A stretch of DNA of 64,000 nucleotides, taken from positions 981,870-1,045,869 of the forward strand of contig NC_020055.1 of the NCBI RefSeq assembly GCF_000331025.1. The letters are read 5' to 3'. This stretch comes from Maridesulfovibrio hydrothermalis AM13 = DSM 14728. GTDB lineage: Bacteria > Desulfobacterota > Desulfovibrionia > Desulfovibrionales > Desulfovibrionaceae. Numbering within the stretch: position 1 is the first letter of the stretch; each line of letters begins with the position of its first letter. This document shows positions 34,697-43,346 of the stretch, in pieces. The translations under genes were made by a program, and so were the position numbers. The notes beneath the pieces are model-generated. The model was not told where the DNA came from and did not search any database. It saw only the letters and a list, made by a program, of their open reading frames with translations.

Positions 34697-36082
34697 ATGG
34701 AATGGAATCTATTAATAGGACATCTTGCGATCGTCGGCGGTTTTTGTCTGGCAGCTATTCTGGTCATGTCCATTTTACGTAAACAACGCACCTCCTCCGC
34801 AGCCTTTGCGTGGCTGCTGGCTATCTTCTTTGTACCGTATATAGGGGTTCCTTTGTACCTGACCTTTGGTGGACGCAAGCTCAAACGTGATGCTCATACC
34901 AAAGAAAATATACATCTTGAAGTTCAGGAAACCGTGCCCATTGAAAAAGCAGACCCCATTGATGTTCTGCTTAGGGAATATGGAATCCCCGGTGCAACCG
35001 GAGGAAACAAAGTCAAACTCTGCCCTACCGGAATTGATATATATAATGAGCTGGTCAAACTGATTGAAAATGCCGAACATCAGATCCTCATAACAACATA
35101 TATTCTTTCACGCGATGTAGTTGGAAAGGATATTGTTGACAGGCTGGCCCGCAAGGCTGCCAGCGGCGTAACCATACGTTTACTTCTTGATGATATCGGC
35201 TCCATGTTTACCACCCGCCGCTATCTGGCCCCCCTCCTTAAGAACGGAGGGAAAGTAGCTTATTTCATGCCACTGTTCAGAGCACCCTTTCACGGCAACA
35301 GCAACCTGCGAAATCACCGGAAAATTGCCATAGCCGACCAGAAAGTTGTTCTTGCCGGCGGGACGAATATCGCCAATGAATATATGGGACCAACCCCGTG
35401 TGCAGACCGCTGGACAGATCTTTCATTTGTCCTGCGCGGACCTGCGGTGCGCCATTACCTTGAAGTATTTCAGTCCGACTGGCTCTTTGCCTACGGTGAA
35501 AAGGTAAATATCATTCCCCCCTGCACCGAAGGTTCTGCAATCAGCGGTGAAGGCGTTATGCAGGTTGTTCCATCAGGACCGGACGTACCCAGAGACCCTG
35601 TTCACGATGCCCTGCTTACAGCGGCCTACACAGCTGAAAAGCGACTCTGGTTTGTTACTCCATACTACGTGCCGGATGAAGCTCTGGCGCAGGCCCTGCG
35701 TCTTGCCGCACTGCGCGGGGTTGATTTACGGGTTGTTGTTCCGGCAAGATCAAACCATAAACTGGCCGACCTCGCCCGAGGCACTCATTTACGCGAACTT
35801 GAAAGATGTGGCGGAAAAATTATTAAATACCCGCACATGGTCCATGCCAAGGTAGTTGTGGTTGATGACCGGCTTGCAGTTGTCGGCTCAGCTAATATGG
35901 ATATGCGCAGCCTGTTTCTTAATTATGAAATCGTAATGTTCTCTTACTCAAAAGCGGATATTGCCCCTGTGCACGACTGGGTGCAGGGACTGATTGATGA
36001 AAGCGATGAAGGAGTTCAGCAGGTTGGCATGGTTCGCGACACAGTGGAAGGACTGGCCAGATTAATCGCTCCCCTTCTATAA
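34697..36082 (+). CDS. cardiolipin synthase (phospholipase D family)
   Basis: A 461-residue membrane enzyme. Two membrane helices at about 8-28 and 37-58 are followed by two phospholipase-D domains with HKD motifs: NHRKIAIADQKVVLAGG near 215-230 and HAKVVVVDDRLAVVGSANMD near 380-400. It joins two phosphatidylglycerols, or PG and PE, to make cardiolipin. All key residues are intact and the length is normal for ClsA-type proteins. Confidence 0.92.
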   Translation: MEWNLLIGHLAIVGGFCLAAILVMSILRKQRTSSAAFAWLLAIFFVPYIGVPLYLTFGGRKLKRDAHTKENIHLEVQETVPIEKADPIDVLLREYGIPGATGGNKVKLCPTGIDIYNELVKLIENAEHQILITTYILSRDVVGKDIVDRLARKAASGVTIRLLLDDIGSMFTTRRYLAPLLKNGGKVAYFMPLFRAPFHGNSNLRNHRKIAIADQKVVLAGGTNIANEYMGPTPCADRWTDLSFVLRGPAVRHYLEVFQSDWLFAYGEKVNIIPPCTEGSAISGEGVMQVVPSGPDVPRDPVHDALLTAAYTAEKRLWFVTPYYVPDEALAQALRLAALRGVDLRVVVPARSNHKLADLARGTHLRELERCGGKIIKYPHMVHAKVVVVDDRLAVVGSANMDMRSLFLNYEIVMFSYSKADIAPVHDWVQGLIDESDEGVQQVGMVRDTVEGLARLIAPLL

Positions 36083-36140
36083 AAAGAAGTTCATTCCCAT
36101 TTCAGGTTGACCGCGCAAAGACATCGACTTATTTTTATAT

Positions 36141-36179
36141 GGTAGGCCTCTTCACTATTTGAAGCAGGCCACCTATTTT
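36141..36179 (+). terminator. weak terminator-like hairpin after cardiolipin synthase
   Basis: GGTAGGCCTCTTCA pairs imperfectly (with bulges) with TGAAGCAGGCCACC, followed by TATTTTG. It could partly end the transcript before the phospholipase gene. Confidence 0.45.
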
Positions 36180-36214
36180 GTGCTAATCAATTTCTGGTCA
36201 ACACCCCGGAAAAT

Positions 36215-37141
36215 ATGAAAAAAATATTACTGGTCCTGCTTTTTACCATACTTACCGTTTTGGGCTTTGCCGCAACCTGCTTCGCATGGGGGCCGGGAGT
36301 TCATATGGCTATCGGCAATGCTGTTCTGGCCCGTCCGGAAATTCTGCCCGCAGCAGTGGCGCAATTGCTTATGTCCAATTCCGCCATATTTCTTTACGGC
36401 TGCCTCAGCGCGGATATCTTCATAGGTAAGGGAAGCAAGGCCAAACGCAAACACAGCCACAACTGGCAGACAGGTTTTGCCCTGCTTGACGAAGCCAGAG
36501 AGCCACACCTAAAAGCTTATTCCCTAGGTTATCTCTCACACCTTGCCGCTGATATCATGGCGCATAATTACTATGTGCCCAACCTCATGAGACAAGCCCC
36601 GCCGAGTGGCCGCCTGAGCCATGTGTATATCGAAATGCTGGCTGATGATCAGGCCAGATGGTCCACAAGGCAGGCTACAAAACTTTTCCGTCAGGCAAAT
36701 CAGGAAGCTGACCTGACTCTGCGCAAACACATGGACGCCCGAAAACTCAGTTTTTTCCTGAAGAAGGGCGTTTTCCATCAAACCATCGGGCTGCTTGAAT
36801 ACAAAACCGTATCCAGATCCATTAACTTTTCTAAAAAGGTCATCCCGGCCTATCAGGCTGAATACCTTCATTCTGTTATGGACTATTCATATAGACTGGT
36901 GGTGAACCTGCTAAGCTCTCCTCATGATGCCATCGCCCTGAACTTTGATCCTATCGGAAGCATGAATATCGCCCTTGCCAATGAAGATAACGGCTGGCGT
37001 AAATCATTAAAACGTACTGCCCCGTTCTCGCCCCGTTTTGACGTTGCTGAAATTATTACGGAACTTCCCTGCTCGGCCGGACTGAATTTATTATTTAAAG
37101 AACAAGTCAAAATGCAGTCTCAACCATTTCCTGATTATTAG
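36215..37141 (+). CDS. exported zinc-dependent phospholipase C-like protein
   Basis: A 308-residue protein with a signal peptide (about 1-24, ending CFA). The mature part starts WGPGVHMAIGNAVL, where the first Trp and His match the zinc ligands of the zinc-dependent phospholipase C/S1-P1 fold. Further likely ligands occur in KRKHSHNWQTGF, YLSHLAADIMAHNYYVP and VYIEMLADD. These enzymes cleave phospholipid head groups. Its place directly after cardiolipin synthase suggests membrane-lipid turnover, although it could equally act outside the cell. Confidence 0.78.
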   Translation: MKKILLVLLFTILTVLGFAATCFAWGPGVHMAIGNAVLARPEILPAAVAQLLMSNSAIFLYGCLSADIFIGKGSKAKRKHSHNWQTGFALLDEAREPHLKAYSLGYLSHLAADIMAHNYYVPNLMRQAPPSGRLSHVYIEMLADDQARWSTRQATKLFRQANQEADLTLRKHMDARKLSFFLKKGVFHQTIGLLEYKTVSRSINFSKKVIPAYQAEYLHSVMDYSYRLVVNLLSSPHDAIALNFDPIGSMNIALANEDNGWRKSLKRTAPFSPRFDVAEIITELPCSAGLNLLFKEQVKMQSQPFPDY

Positions 37142-37891
37142 GATATGCCGGCAGTTTATTTTTTCCATGATTTGATTACTTAAACGATTCATGGCCGACT
37201 TCTGCCTTTTGATAAAAAATCATAATAACATCAAGGAAGCATTCGAATAACATTCTGTTTACACGCGCCGCACTCGCAAAAAGTTCACACTTTCGTCTAA
37301 AAACACGAACTTCCTTCTGATCAAAGGTCAGAGTACAACCCTCTGATCCTTTCGAAACAGCTCCTCTTTTGTGTTAATGTAACTTTACATAGATCAATGC
37401 AGTGTTAACTGTTACTGCATTGATCTCACAGTAAAGCAATAGGGAGTATATTTGTTTTACATAAAAACAACAGTTAAGGATAATCGATTTCCGAGTTTCC
37501 CGGCTGTGCACAGGCTTATCCGGCAATTTACAATTTTGAAGAAGGCATTGATCCATCTCTAAAAAATACAACTATTTTAGACATATATACACTCACTCTT
37601 TATTCCAATATTGTAAACTCGTACATGACAAAGACAAGCTTGAGAAAAATTTCACCAACGCATTGATCATTAAATCAACGCTGTCTGAAAACTGACACAC
37701 GGGTCTACAAGCACTACATCCCCCCTACTAACCACCTTAATTTACACAATAATTGTAAGAATAAAAGCACTGAACATTATTTGCTATGTATTTTTAAGTT
37801 TTGCATTGCATACTGTTGACTTGCATCAGTGTCGGGCATAGGTGGGAATTGTGAACGACACAAATCAAACCAATTTTTAAAGGAATATAAT
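37142..37891. other. long AT-rich intergenic region with palindromes
   Basis: About 750 bases with no supported gene. It contains two adjacent perfect inverted repeats near 37,377-37,426 and several TTTACA/TGTAAA-type words (near 37385, 37457, 37527, 37610 and 37741). A TTGACT near 37,818 may be part of the promoter of the small downstream gene. It may be a regulatory region or hold a non-coding RNA, but no known RNA family was recognised. Confidence 0.5.
37377..37426. repeat. paired perfect inverted repeats
   Basis: ATGTAA-CT-TTACAT (37377-37390) is followed at once by AGATCAATGCAGT (37391-37403) and its exact reverse complement ACTGCATTGATCT (37414-37426), with a ten-base loop. No T run follows, so a terminator is unlikely. 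Confidence 0.7.
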
Positions 37892-38134
37892 ATGTACGCT
37901 ATCGGAACCTTCAAGGCTTGGGCAGCCACCCGCGCAGCACGCAACGGCGGCGAAGTAAACCACAGCATCCACGCTGTTCTGACCATTGCATCACTCGGTC
38001 TCTGGCTTCCAGTCTGGACTGTTATATGCGTAAAGAGCCGTGCAAAAATGAGAAGCACTCTTGTTGACCTGCGTCACATTGAACGTCTCGAAATTTCACC
38101 AGAGTATCGCCGTCAACTCGCACGTATGTCTTAG
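37892..38134 (+). CDS. small single-helix membrane protein
   Basis: An 80-residue protein starting at the ATG at 37892, with AAAGGAATATAAT before it. A basic N-terminus with Ala/Arg repeats (WAATRAARNGG) is followed by one membrane helix (about 31-48, LTIASLGLWLPVWTVICV), then a positively charged tail. The phrase NHSIHAVLTIASLGLWLPVW resembles a motif seen in other short bacterial and phage membrane proteins of unknown role. A terminator follows, so it is transcribed alone from the long AT-rich leader region. Confidence 0.7.
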   Translation: MYAIGTFKAWAATRAARNGGEVNHSIHAVLTIASLGLWLPVWTVICVKSRAKMRSTLVDLRHIERLEISPEYRRQLARMS

Positions 38135-38193
38135 ACCGTTTAAAGACTGACTGCGCCTGCATGCGGTAAAGCTGCTGCGGTGACTTTTTTTAG

Positions 38194-38237
38194 GCCCGTT
38201 TCCTCTTGAGAATATCTTGAGGTGACGGGCTTCTTTT
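38194..38237 (+). terminator. terminator of the small membrane protein gene
   Basis: GCCCGT and ACGGGC close a hairpin with an inner CCTC/GAGG pairing, followed by TTCTTTT. Confidence 0.75.
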
Positions 38238-38304
38238 ATGGGACTTTCTTTTGCCTTCACCATCACCTTCTGATATTTTCACTTCAAATAATGGAGTGCA
38301 CTTG

Positions 38305-39273
38305 ATGAAAAAAACATTTCTATTCATATTTATTCTTTCAACCGTTCTTATCTGCGGCTGTCAGCCTAAAATGAACCTTTTTCCTGACGGGACTGATCCA
38401 CTTCTTGAAAAGACCCTTCAAGGTGAAGGCAGTGATAAAGTTCTGGTTATCTCAATCAGTGGAACTATTTCTGATCAAGCTAAAAAAGGACTTTTCGGAG
38501 CTGCGCCGAGCTTAGTGCAGGAAGTAACCTCCCGCTTAAAACTTGCTGAAAAGGATGATCAGATCAAAGGGCTGGTGCTCAAAATAAATTCTCCCGGCGG
38601 TACTGTTACTGCCAGCGATATTCTTTATAATGAAATTATGCGTTTCAAAAAGAAAACCGGAGCCAGCGTTGTTGTCTCCATGATGGATCTGGCTGCTTCC
38701 GGCGGCTATTATGTCAGCCTTGCGGCGGACAGGATTATGGCCCATCCTACCAGCCTGACAGGGTCAGTCGGAGTTATCTTCGTCCGTCCCAAAGTGGGAG
38801 GACTGCTGGATAAAATAGGAGTATCAGTTGAGGTTTCCAAATCAGGACGCAACAAGGACATGGGCTTTCCTTTCAAGGCTGATACCAATGAACAAAAAAA
38901 GATTATCAACTCCATAGTCGGTGATTATGCTGCGCGCTTTCATGGACTGGTCAGAAAGCACCGTTCCATATCAGAATCAGATCTGGAAAAAGTTTTCACA
39001 GCGCAAATCTACAGCGCAGCCGGTGCAGAGAAAGCAGGGTTGATTGACGGCGTAGGCTACCTGCCGGATGCCGTTGACATGGTCTGTGAGCTTGCAGGAA
39101 TTCCTGAAAATTCAAAGGTGATCACCTACAAACGCAAATCATATCCCAATGATACATTATACAATTCTGCATCTTCACAGGTAGCAAGTCCGGCCGTCAT
39201 TAATATTGATACCGGTAACCTGCTCCCTCCCAGCGCGGGGTTTTATTATTTGTGGCTTCCGGCTGCTCAGTAA
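38305..39273 (+). CDS. signal peptide peptidase SppA-like S49 lipoprotein
   Basis: A 322-residue S49 protease. It starts MKKTFLFIF with a lipobox at LICGC (Cys19) and GGAG upstream; a longer in-frame start at 38251 gives no sensible signal. The catalytic Ser is in LAASGGYYVSL and the Lys in KSGRNKDMGFPF, the Ser-Lys dyad of the short SppA type that degrades left-over signal peptides in the membrane. It is followed about 115 bases later by a small lipoprotein gene. Confidence 0.88.
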   Translation: MKKTFLFIFILSTVLICGCQPKMNLFPDGTDPLLEKTLQGEGSDKVLVISISGTISDQAKKGLFGAAPSLVQEVTSRLKLAEKDDQIKGLVLKINSPGGTVTASDILYNEIMRFKKKTGASVVVSMMDLAASGGYYVSLAADRIMAHPTSLTGSVGVIFVRPKVGGLLDKIGVSVEVSKSGRNKDMGFPFKADTNEQKKIINSIVGDYAARFHGLVRKHRSISESDLEKVFTAQIYSAAGAEKAGLIDGVGYLPDAVDMVCELAGIPENSKVITYKRKSYPNDTLYNSASSQVASPAVINIDTGNLLPPSAGFYYLWLPAAQ

Positions 39274-39388
39274 CAGTAGCCTTCAGGTTGATGTAAAGCC
39301 TGATTTGACGGCTTTGCTTTCCTGTAAAAAAAATGTATGAACTGCCAGCTTGCAATTAAGTGCAGCCATTTCCCCCAAGGAGGAAACG

Positions 39389-39748
39389 ATGAAAAGATCT
39401 CAGCTTATACTTTCACTTCTAATATTAGTTTCTTTTGTATTCTTCGCAGGATGCACGCAGGAAACCCAGAACCGCATCGGTCGTTCCATTCAGAACTGGA
39501 CCGGAGTTGCCGGTGTTCTCGAAGTCTATTCCGGCGGCAAACTTGTTAAGCGATTCATAAAAATCGATAAACTTTCCACTGCATCCGGCACAAGTGAACG
39601 AATTGAACGTCCCTACCGATTCGGTTACGGAGTTCTTGACTCCAACTTGAACGGCAAAGCAGACCCGAACGAAAAGAAAGTCTACTTTGAATTCAGTGAC
39701 TACTCCACCAATTACGTTTTCTTTGAAAACCCGAACGTAAAAAAATAA
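39389..39748 (+). CDS. small lipoprotein
   Basis: A 119-residue protein with AAGGAGGAAACG before the ATG and a clear lipobox FFAGC (Cys22). The mature part is short and looks like a single beta-rich domain (GVLEVYSGGKLVKRFIKIDKL, YRFGYGVLDSNLNGKADPNEKKVYFEF). DSNLNGKADPNEKK resembles a calcium-type acidic loop but is not a canonical EF hand. No family is recognised. Confidence 0.75.
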   Translation: MKRSQLILSLLILVSFVFFAGCTQETQNRIGRSIQNWTGVAGVLEVYSGGKLVKRFIKIDKLSTASGTSERIERPYRFGYGVLDSNLNGKADPNEKKVYFEFSDYSTNYVFFENPNVKK

Positions 39749-39756
39749 TTACCCAA

Positions 39757-39784
39757 GCCGGACCAGATGGTCCGGCATTTTTTT
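39757..39784 (+). terminator. terminator abutting the next start codon
   Basis: GCCGGACC (39757-39764) and GGTCCGGC (39769-39776) pair perfectly around AGAT, followed by ATTTTTTT. The next gene's ATG is at 39789, only four bases after the T run. Confidence 0.85.
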
Positions 39785-39788
39785 GCCT

Positions 39789-40928
39789 ATGAAAAAATGC
39801 ATACGAGCGGCTCGCGCCGTCACAATGAATGGCAGTGACAACATCACCACAGATTTTGCTATGATCCATGACGGGAACCGGATTCTGGAAACAGGAAAAT
39901 GGTCATCCCTTAAAAACGGTTTTTCCGGTGAGATAACCGACCTTGGTGATGTGACCATTGCTCCCGGCCTGATCAATTCCCACATACACCTTGAACTTTC
40001 ACATCTGAAAGACAAAACGGTGCAGGGAAAAGGTTTTATGGACTGGGTAAAGTCGCTGCTGGCCAGTCCGCTTTACGAGCTTGAAGAAAAAGCGGTCCGA
40101 AATGCCCTGCAAACTATGCTCGCAGACGGGACCGTCTTTTGTGCGGATATTTCCACCCGCAACTGCGCAGCCATTGCGTCTATTATGAACGAAATGGGCA
40201 TGGGATTTTATGCTTTTTGTGAGGCAATCGGCCTGCAGATTCCAGATGCAGGAGCTAAGTTTTTCCCGCAAAAAGACTTTTCCACAGGCTGGGCTGCCGG
40301 AGCAGGACACGCGCTTTATTCAACTTCTGCGCAGCTTTTACAGGCTGTCAAAAAAGCCGACAATGAACAGAAAATGCCCTTTTCTATTCATCTGGCTGAG
40401 AACGTGGAAGAGGATGAGGCCATCAGCAAGGGGACCGGTGATTTTGCTGAGCTGCTTAAAGGCGCAGGCATGTTTGCAAGCTGTGACCAAAAGGGGCTTA
40501 CCCCTGTTCAATATGCAGATTCACTTGAGATACTTGATGATTTAACCCTTGCCGTTCATTGCGTCAGGGTTACAGATGAAGACATTGAAACTCTGGCTCA
40601 GCGAAACGTGAATGTCTGCCTCTGCCCACGCTCCAATGAATATATAGGCGAAGGACGTGCGCCGTGGGAGAAGATTCTCAGCTCAGGAATAAACACATGT
40701 CTGGGCACGGACAGCATTGCTTCCAACCATGACCTAAGTATGTGGAATGAACTTGAATTTTTCCTGAAAAATGTTGAAAGCCGCCTTTCTGCATACGAAG
40801 CATTAGCACTCATTACGACCAACAGTGCCAAGGCACTTAACATTGATGAATTATACGGATCTCTTGAAAAAGGTAAAAAAGCGGTTTTCGCAACTGTCCC
40901 GCCGCGCCTTGATGATCTTTTGTTTTAA
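39789..40928 (+). CDS. amidohydrolase, possible aminofutalosine-type deaminase
   Basis: A 379-residue metal-dependent amidohydrolase. The first metal site is NSHIHLELSHL, followed by IHLAENVEEDEAI, LAVHCVRVTDEDI and CLGTDSIASNHDLSMWNEL. HLELSHL plus the nearby FMDWVKSLL resembles aminodeoxyfutalosine deaminase (MqnX) of the futalosine menaquinone route; cytosine or S-adenosylhomocysteine deaminases are alternatives. The ATG at 39789 is used because earlier bases belong to the terminator and later starts would cut the first beta strand. No Shine-Dalgarno precedes it. pyrB begins 46 bases downstream. Confidence 0.75.
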   Translation: MKKCIRAARAVTMNGSDNITTDFAMIHDGNRILETGKWSSLKNGFSGEITDLGDVTIAPGLINSHIHLELSHLKDKTVQGKGFMDWVKSLLASPLYELEEKAVRNALQTMLADGTVFCADISTRNCAAIASIMNEMGMGFYAFCEAIGLQIPDAGAKFFPQKDFSTGWAAGAGHALYSTSAQLLQAVKKADNEQKMPFSIHLAENVEEDEAISKGTGDFAELLKGAGMFASCDQKGLTPVQYADSLEILDDLTLAVHCVRVTDEDIETLAQRNVNVCLCPRSNEYIGEGRAPWEKILSSGINTCLGTDSIASNHDLSMWNELEFFLKNVESRLSAYEALALITTNSAKALNIDELYGSLEKGKKAVFATVPPRLDDLLF

Positions 40929-40974
40929 TAACTTTTTTCAGCCGCTTTAACGCCGGCTGCACAAAGAGGTTTAT

Positions 40975-41901
40975 ATGGAATGGCAGCATAAGGATTTGCT
41001 GGATATTACCCAGCTCAATAAAGAGGAAGTGCAGCATGTTTTTGAAACAGCCACTTACTTTCAGGAAATCAACTCCCGTCCGGTCAAGAAGGTACCGACA
41101 CTTAAAGGCCATAGCGTGGTCCTTTTTTTTGCCGAACCCAGTACCAGAACAAAAGTTTCTTTTGATATGGCCGGTAAAAGACTATCCTGTGATACTTTCT
41201 CCCTTGCTAAAAGTTCAAGCAGTCTGACCAAAGGTGAGACACTTAAAGATACCGCCCTGACCTTGCAGGCCATGAACCCTGATGGAATTGTTCTAAGGCA
41301 CTGGGCCAGCGGATCGGCAGCATTCCTTGCTGAGCGACTCGATTGCAGCATTATCAATGCCGGAGACGGCCGTCATGCCCACCCCACACAAGCCCTGCTG
41401 GACGGCTTTACCCTCTATCAGGAATGGGGAAGCCTTGAAGGTAAAACAGTACTCATTCTCGGCGATATCGCCCATAGCAGGGTTGCCCGTTCCAATGTGA
41501 TCCTGCTGACCATGATGGGCGCAAAAGTACGCCTTTGCGGTCCGCGCACTCTGCTGCCTCCATACCTTAAAAACTGGCCGGTCAAAGTATACTCCGACAT
41601 TAATGAGGCCTGCAAAGGGACTCATGCCATCATGTGCCTGCGCTTGCAGCTTGAACGCCAGCAGGCGGGACTGCTTCCTGATACCCGTGAATATTCCAGA
41701 TATTTCGGTCTTGGCTACAGACAGATGGAGCTTGCCTCCCCTGATGTTAAGGTTATGCATCCCGGTCCCATGAACAGAGGCGTTGAAATCAGTTCTGAAC
41801 TTGCTGACTCTGCGGCGAGCCTTGTACTTGATCAGGTTGCCAGCGGTGTCGCCACCCGTATGGCTCTTCTTTATCTCTACCTAACCCGCCAAAAACAATA
41901 A
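40975..41901 (+). CDS. pyrB: aspartate carbamoyltransferase catalytic subunit
   Basis: A 308-residue transcarbamylase for the first committed step of pyrimidine synthesis. It has the carbamoyl-phosphate site [37 protein letters not shown] and [11 protein letters not shown], all typical. No regulatory subunit (pyrI) lies next to it. pyrC starts 12 bases later, so the two form an operon. Confidence 0.95.
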   Translation: MEWQHKDLLDITQLNKEEVQHVFETATYFQEINSRPVKKVPTLKGHSVVLFFAEPSTRTKVSFDMAGKRLSCDTFSLAKSSSSLTKGETLKDTALTLQAMNPDGIVLRHWASGSAAFLAERLDCSIINAGDGRHAHPTQALLDGFTLYQEWGSLEGKTVLILGDIAHSRVARSNVILLTMMGAKVRLCGPRTLLPPYLKNWPVKVYSDINEACKGTHAIMCLRLQLERQQAGLLPDTREYSRYFGLGYRQMELASPDVKVMHPGPMNRGVEISSELADSAASLVLDQVASGVATRMALLYLYLTRQKQ

Positions 41902-41913
41902 GGAGAACTGACT

Positions 41914-43185
41914 ATGACCAATCCTGAACTGGTTGTCCGCAAAGCGGTATGGAAAGGCGATGAAGTCGACCTTCTCGTTGCCGACGGCAAAATACTGAAT
42001 ATTATCCCCTCCTCAGATGCCATGTATGAAGGAGCAGAAGTAGTTGCTGCGCGCGGCCTGCTGCTTATGCCCAGCCTTACTGACGTGCATACCCATCTGC
42101 GTGAACCGGGCTTTGAATATAAAGAAGACATCAGATCCGGCCTGACTGCTGCGGTTCACGGTGGTTTTTCCAACATAATGTGCATGGCCAACACTGATCC
42201 TGTTAATGATAACAGCGTGATCACTGATGAAATGCTCGCCAAAGCCAAAGCAGCTTTTCCCGAAGGCGGACCGCGCCTTTTTCCGGTCGGAGCTTTGACA
42301 AAAAAACTTGAAGGAAAAGAACTTTCCCCCATGCATGAGCTGGCGGAAGCAGGATGCATGGCTTTTTCAAACGACGGCCTGCCTGTAAAAAGCAGCGAAG
42401 TTTTCCGTCGGGCAATGGAATACGCATCTGATACCGGAAGACCGGTTATTGATCATTGCGAAGATCCATATCTCGAAGTTGCGTCCGGCATGAATGAAGG
42501 CAAAGTATCCAGCCTGCTGGGTCTGGCAGGACAGCCCGATGTAGCTGAAGCTTCTCAGGTTGCCCGTGATCTGCTGATGGCGGAATATCTGGATATGCAC
42601 ATCCATCTGGCCCATATTTCCTGCCGCAAATCTGTGGACCTTATTGCCTGGGCCAAAAAGCGCGGCGTGAAAGTTACTGCTGAAACCTGCCCGCATTACC
42701 TGCTGCTCACCGAAGAAGCTGTACACGGATACGGAACTGACACCAAAGTCAATCCCCCGCTGCGCACTGCCGATGATGTGGTAGCCCTGCTGAACGGCAT
42801 TAAAGACGGCACAATTGACATGTTTGCCACCGACCATGCCCCCCATGCAGCATATGAAAAAGAAGTTGAATTCATGATTGCTCCATGCGGCATTTCCAGT
42901 CTGGACACAGCCCTTTCGCTGACATGGTCACTTGTTGCCGCCGGCAAGCTCACCTTTGATGATTTCATCAGAATGTGGACAACTGCTCCCTGTGAAACAT
43001 TCGGCCTGCCGCTGAACAGTTTCAATAAGGGTGATGTGGCTGATTTCTTTCTATTCGCCCCCGACGAAGAATGGACACTCAGCCCGGAAAACATGCATTC
43101 CAAGGGCAAAAACACACCTTTCATGGGTCAAACCCTGAAAGGACGGGTTATAAGCCATTTCCTTAGCGGGAAAAAAATAGTATGA
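41914..43185 (+). CDS. pyrC: dihydroorotase (type I)
   Basis: A 423-residue amidohydrolase closing carbamoyl-aspartate to dihydroorotate. Metal-site residues are in TDVHTHLREPGFEYKEDI, and MCMANTDPVND, AHISCRKSVDLI, AETCPHYLLLTEEAV and FATDHAPHA are all present. It follows pyrB with AAGGAG in the spacer. In several bacteria such a dihydroorotase and an ATCase form a joint complex. Confidence 0.95.
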   Translation: MTNPELVVRKAVWKGDEVDLLVADGKILNIIPSSDAMYEGAEVVAARGLLLMPSLTDVHTHLREPGFEYKEDIRSGLTAAVHGGFSNIMCMANTDPVNDNSVITDEMLAKAKAAFPEGGPRLFPVGALTKKLEGKELSPMHELAEAGCMAFSNDGLPVKSSEVFRRAMEYASDTGRPVIDHCEDPYLEVASGMNEGKVSSLLGLAGQPDVAEASQVARDLLMAEYLDMHIHLAHISCRKSVDLIAWAKKRGVKVTAETCPHYLLLTEEAVHGYGTDTKVNPPLRTADDVVALLNGIKDGTIDMFATDHAPHAAYEKEVEFMIAPCGISSLDTALSLTWSLVAAGKLTFDDFIRMWTTAPCETFGLPLNSFNKGDVADFFLFAPDEEWTLSPENMHSKGKNTPFMGQTLKGRVISHFLSGKKIV

Positions 43186-43346
43186 CCTCCTGAAAGGCAG
43201 CGTAAAGAAGTTGTCTAGTTAGGTAAAAGATCTATAATTTTATATATTTCGAACATTATACTTAATCAAGTATAAGGCTGTTCATAAAATGCACATGTGC
43301 ATAGCATAAACAAATATGCGCTGGAACAGTCTGCTAAGGAGAACAT

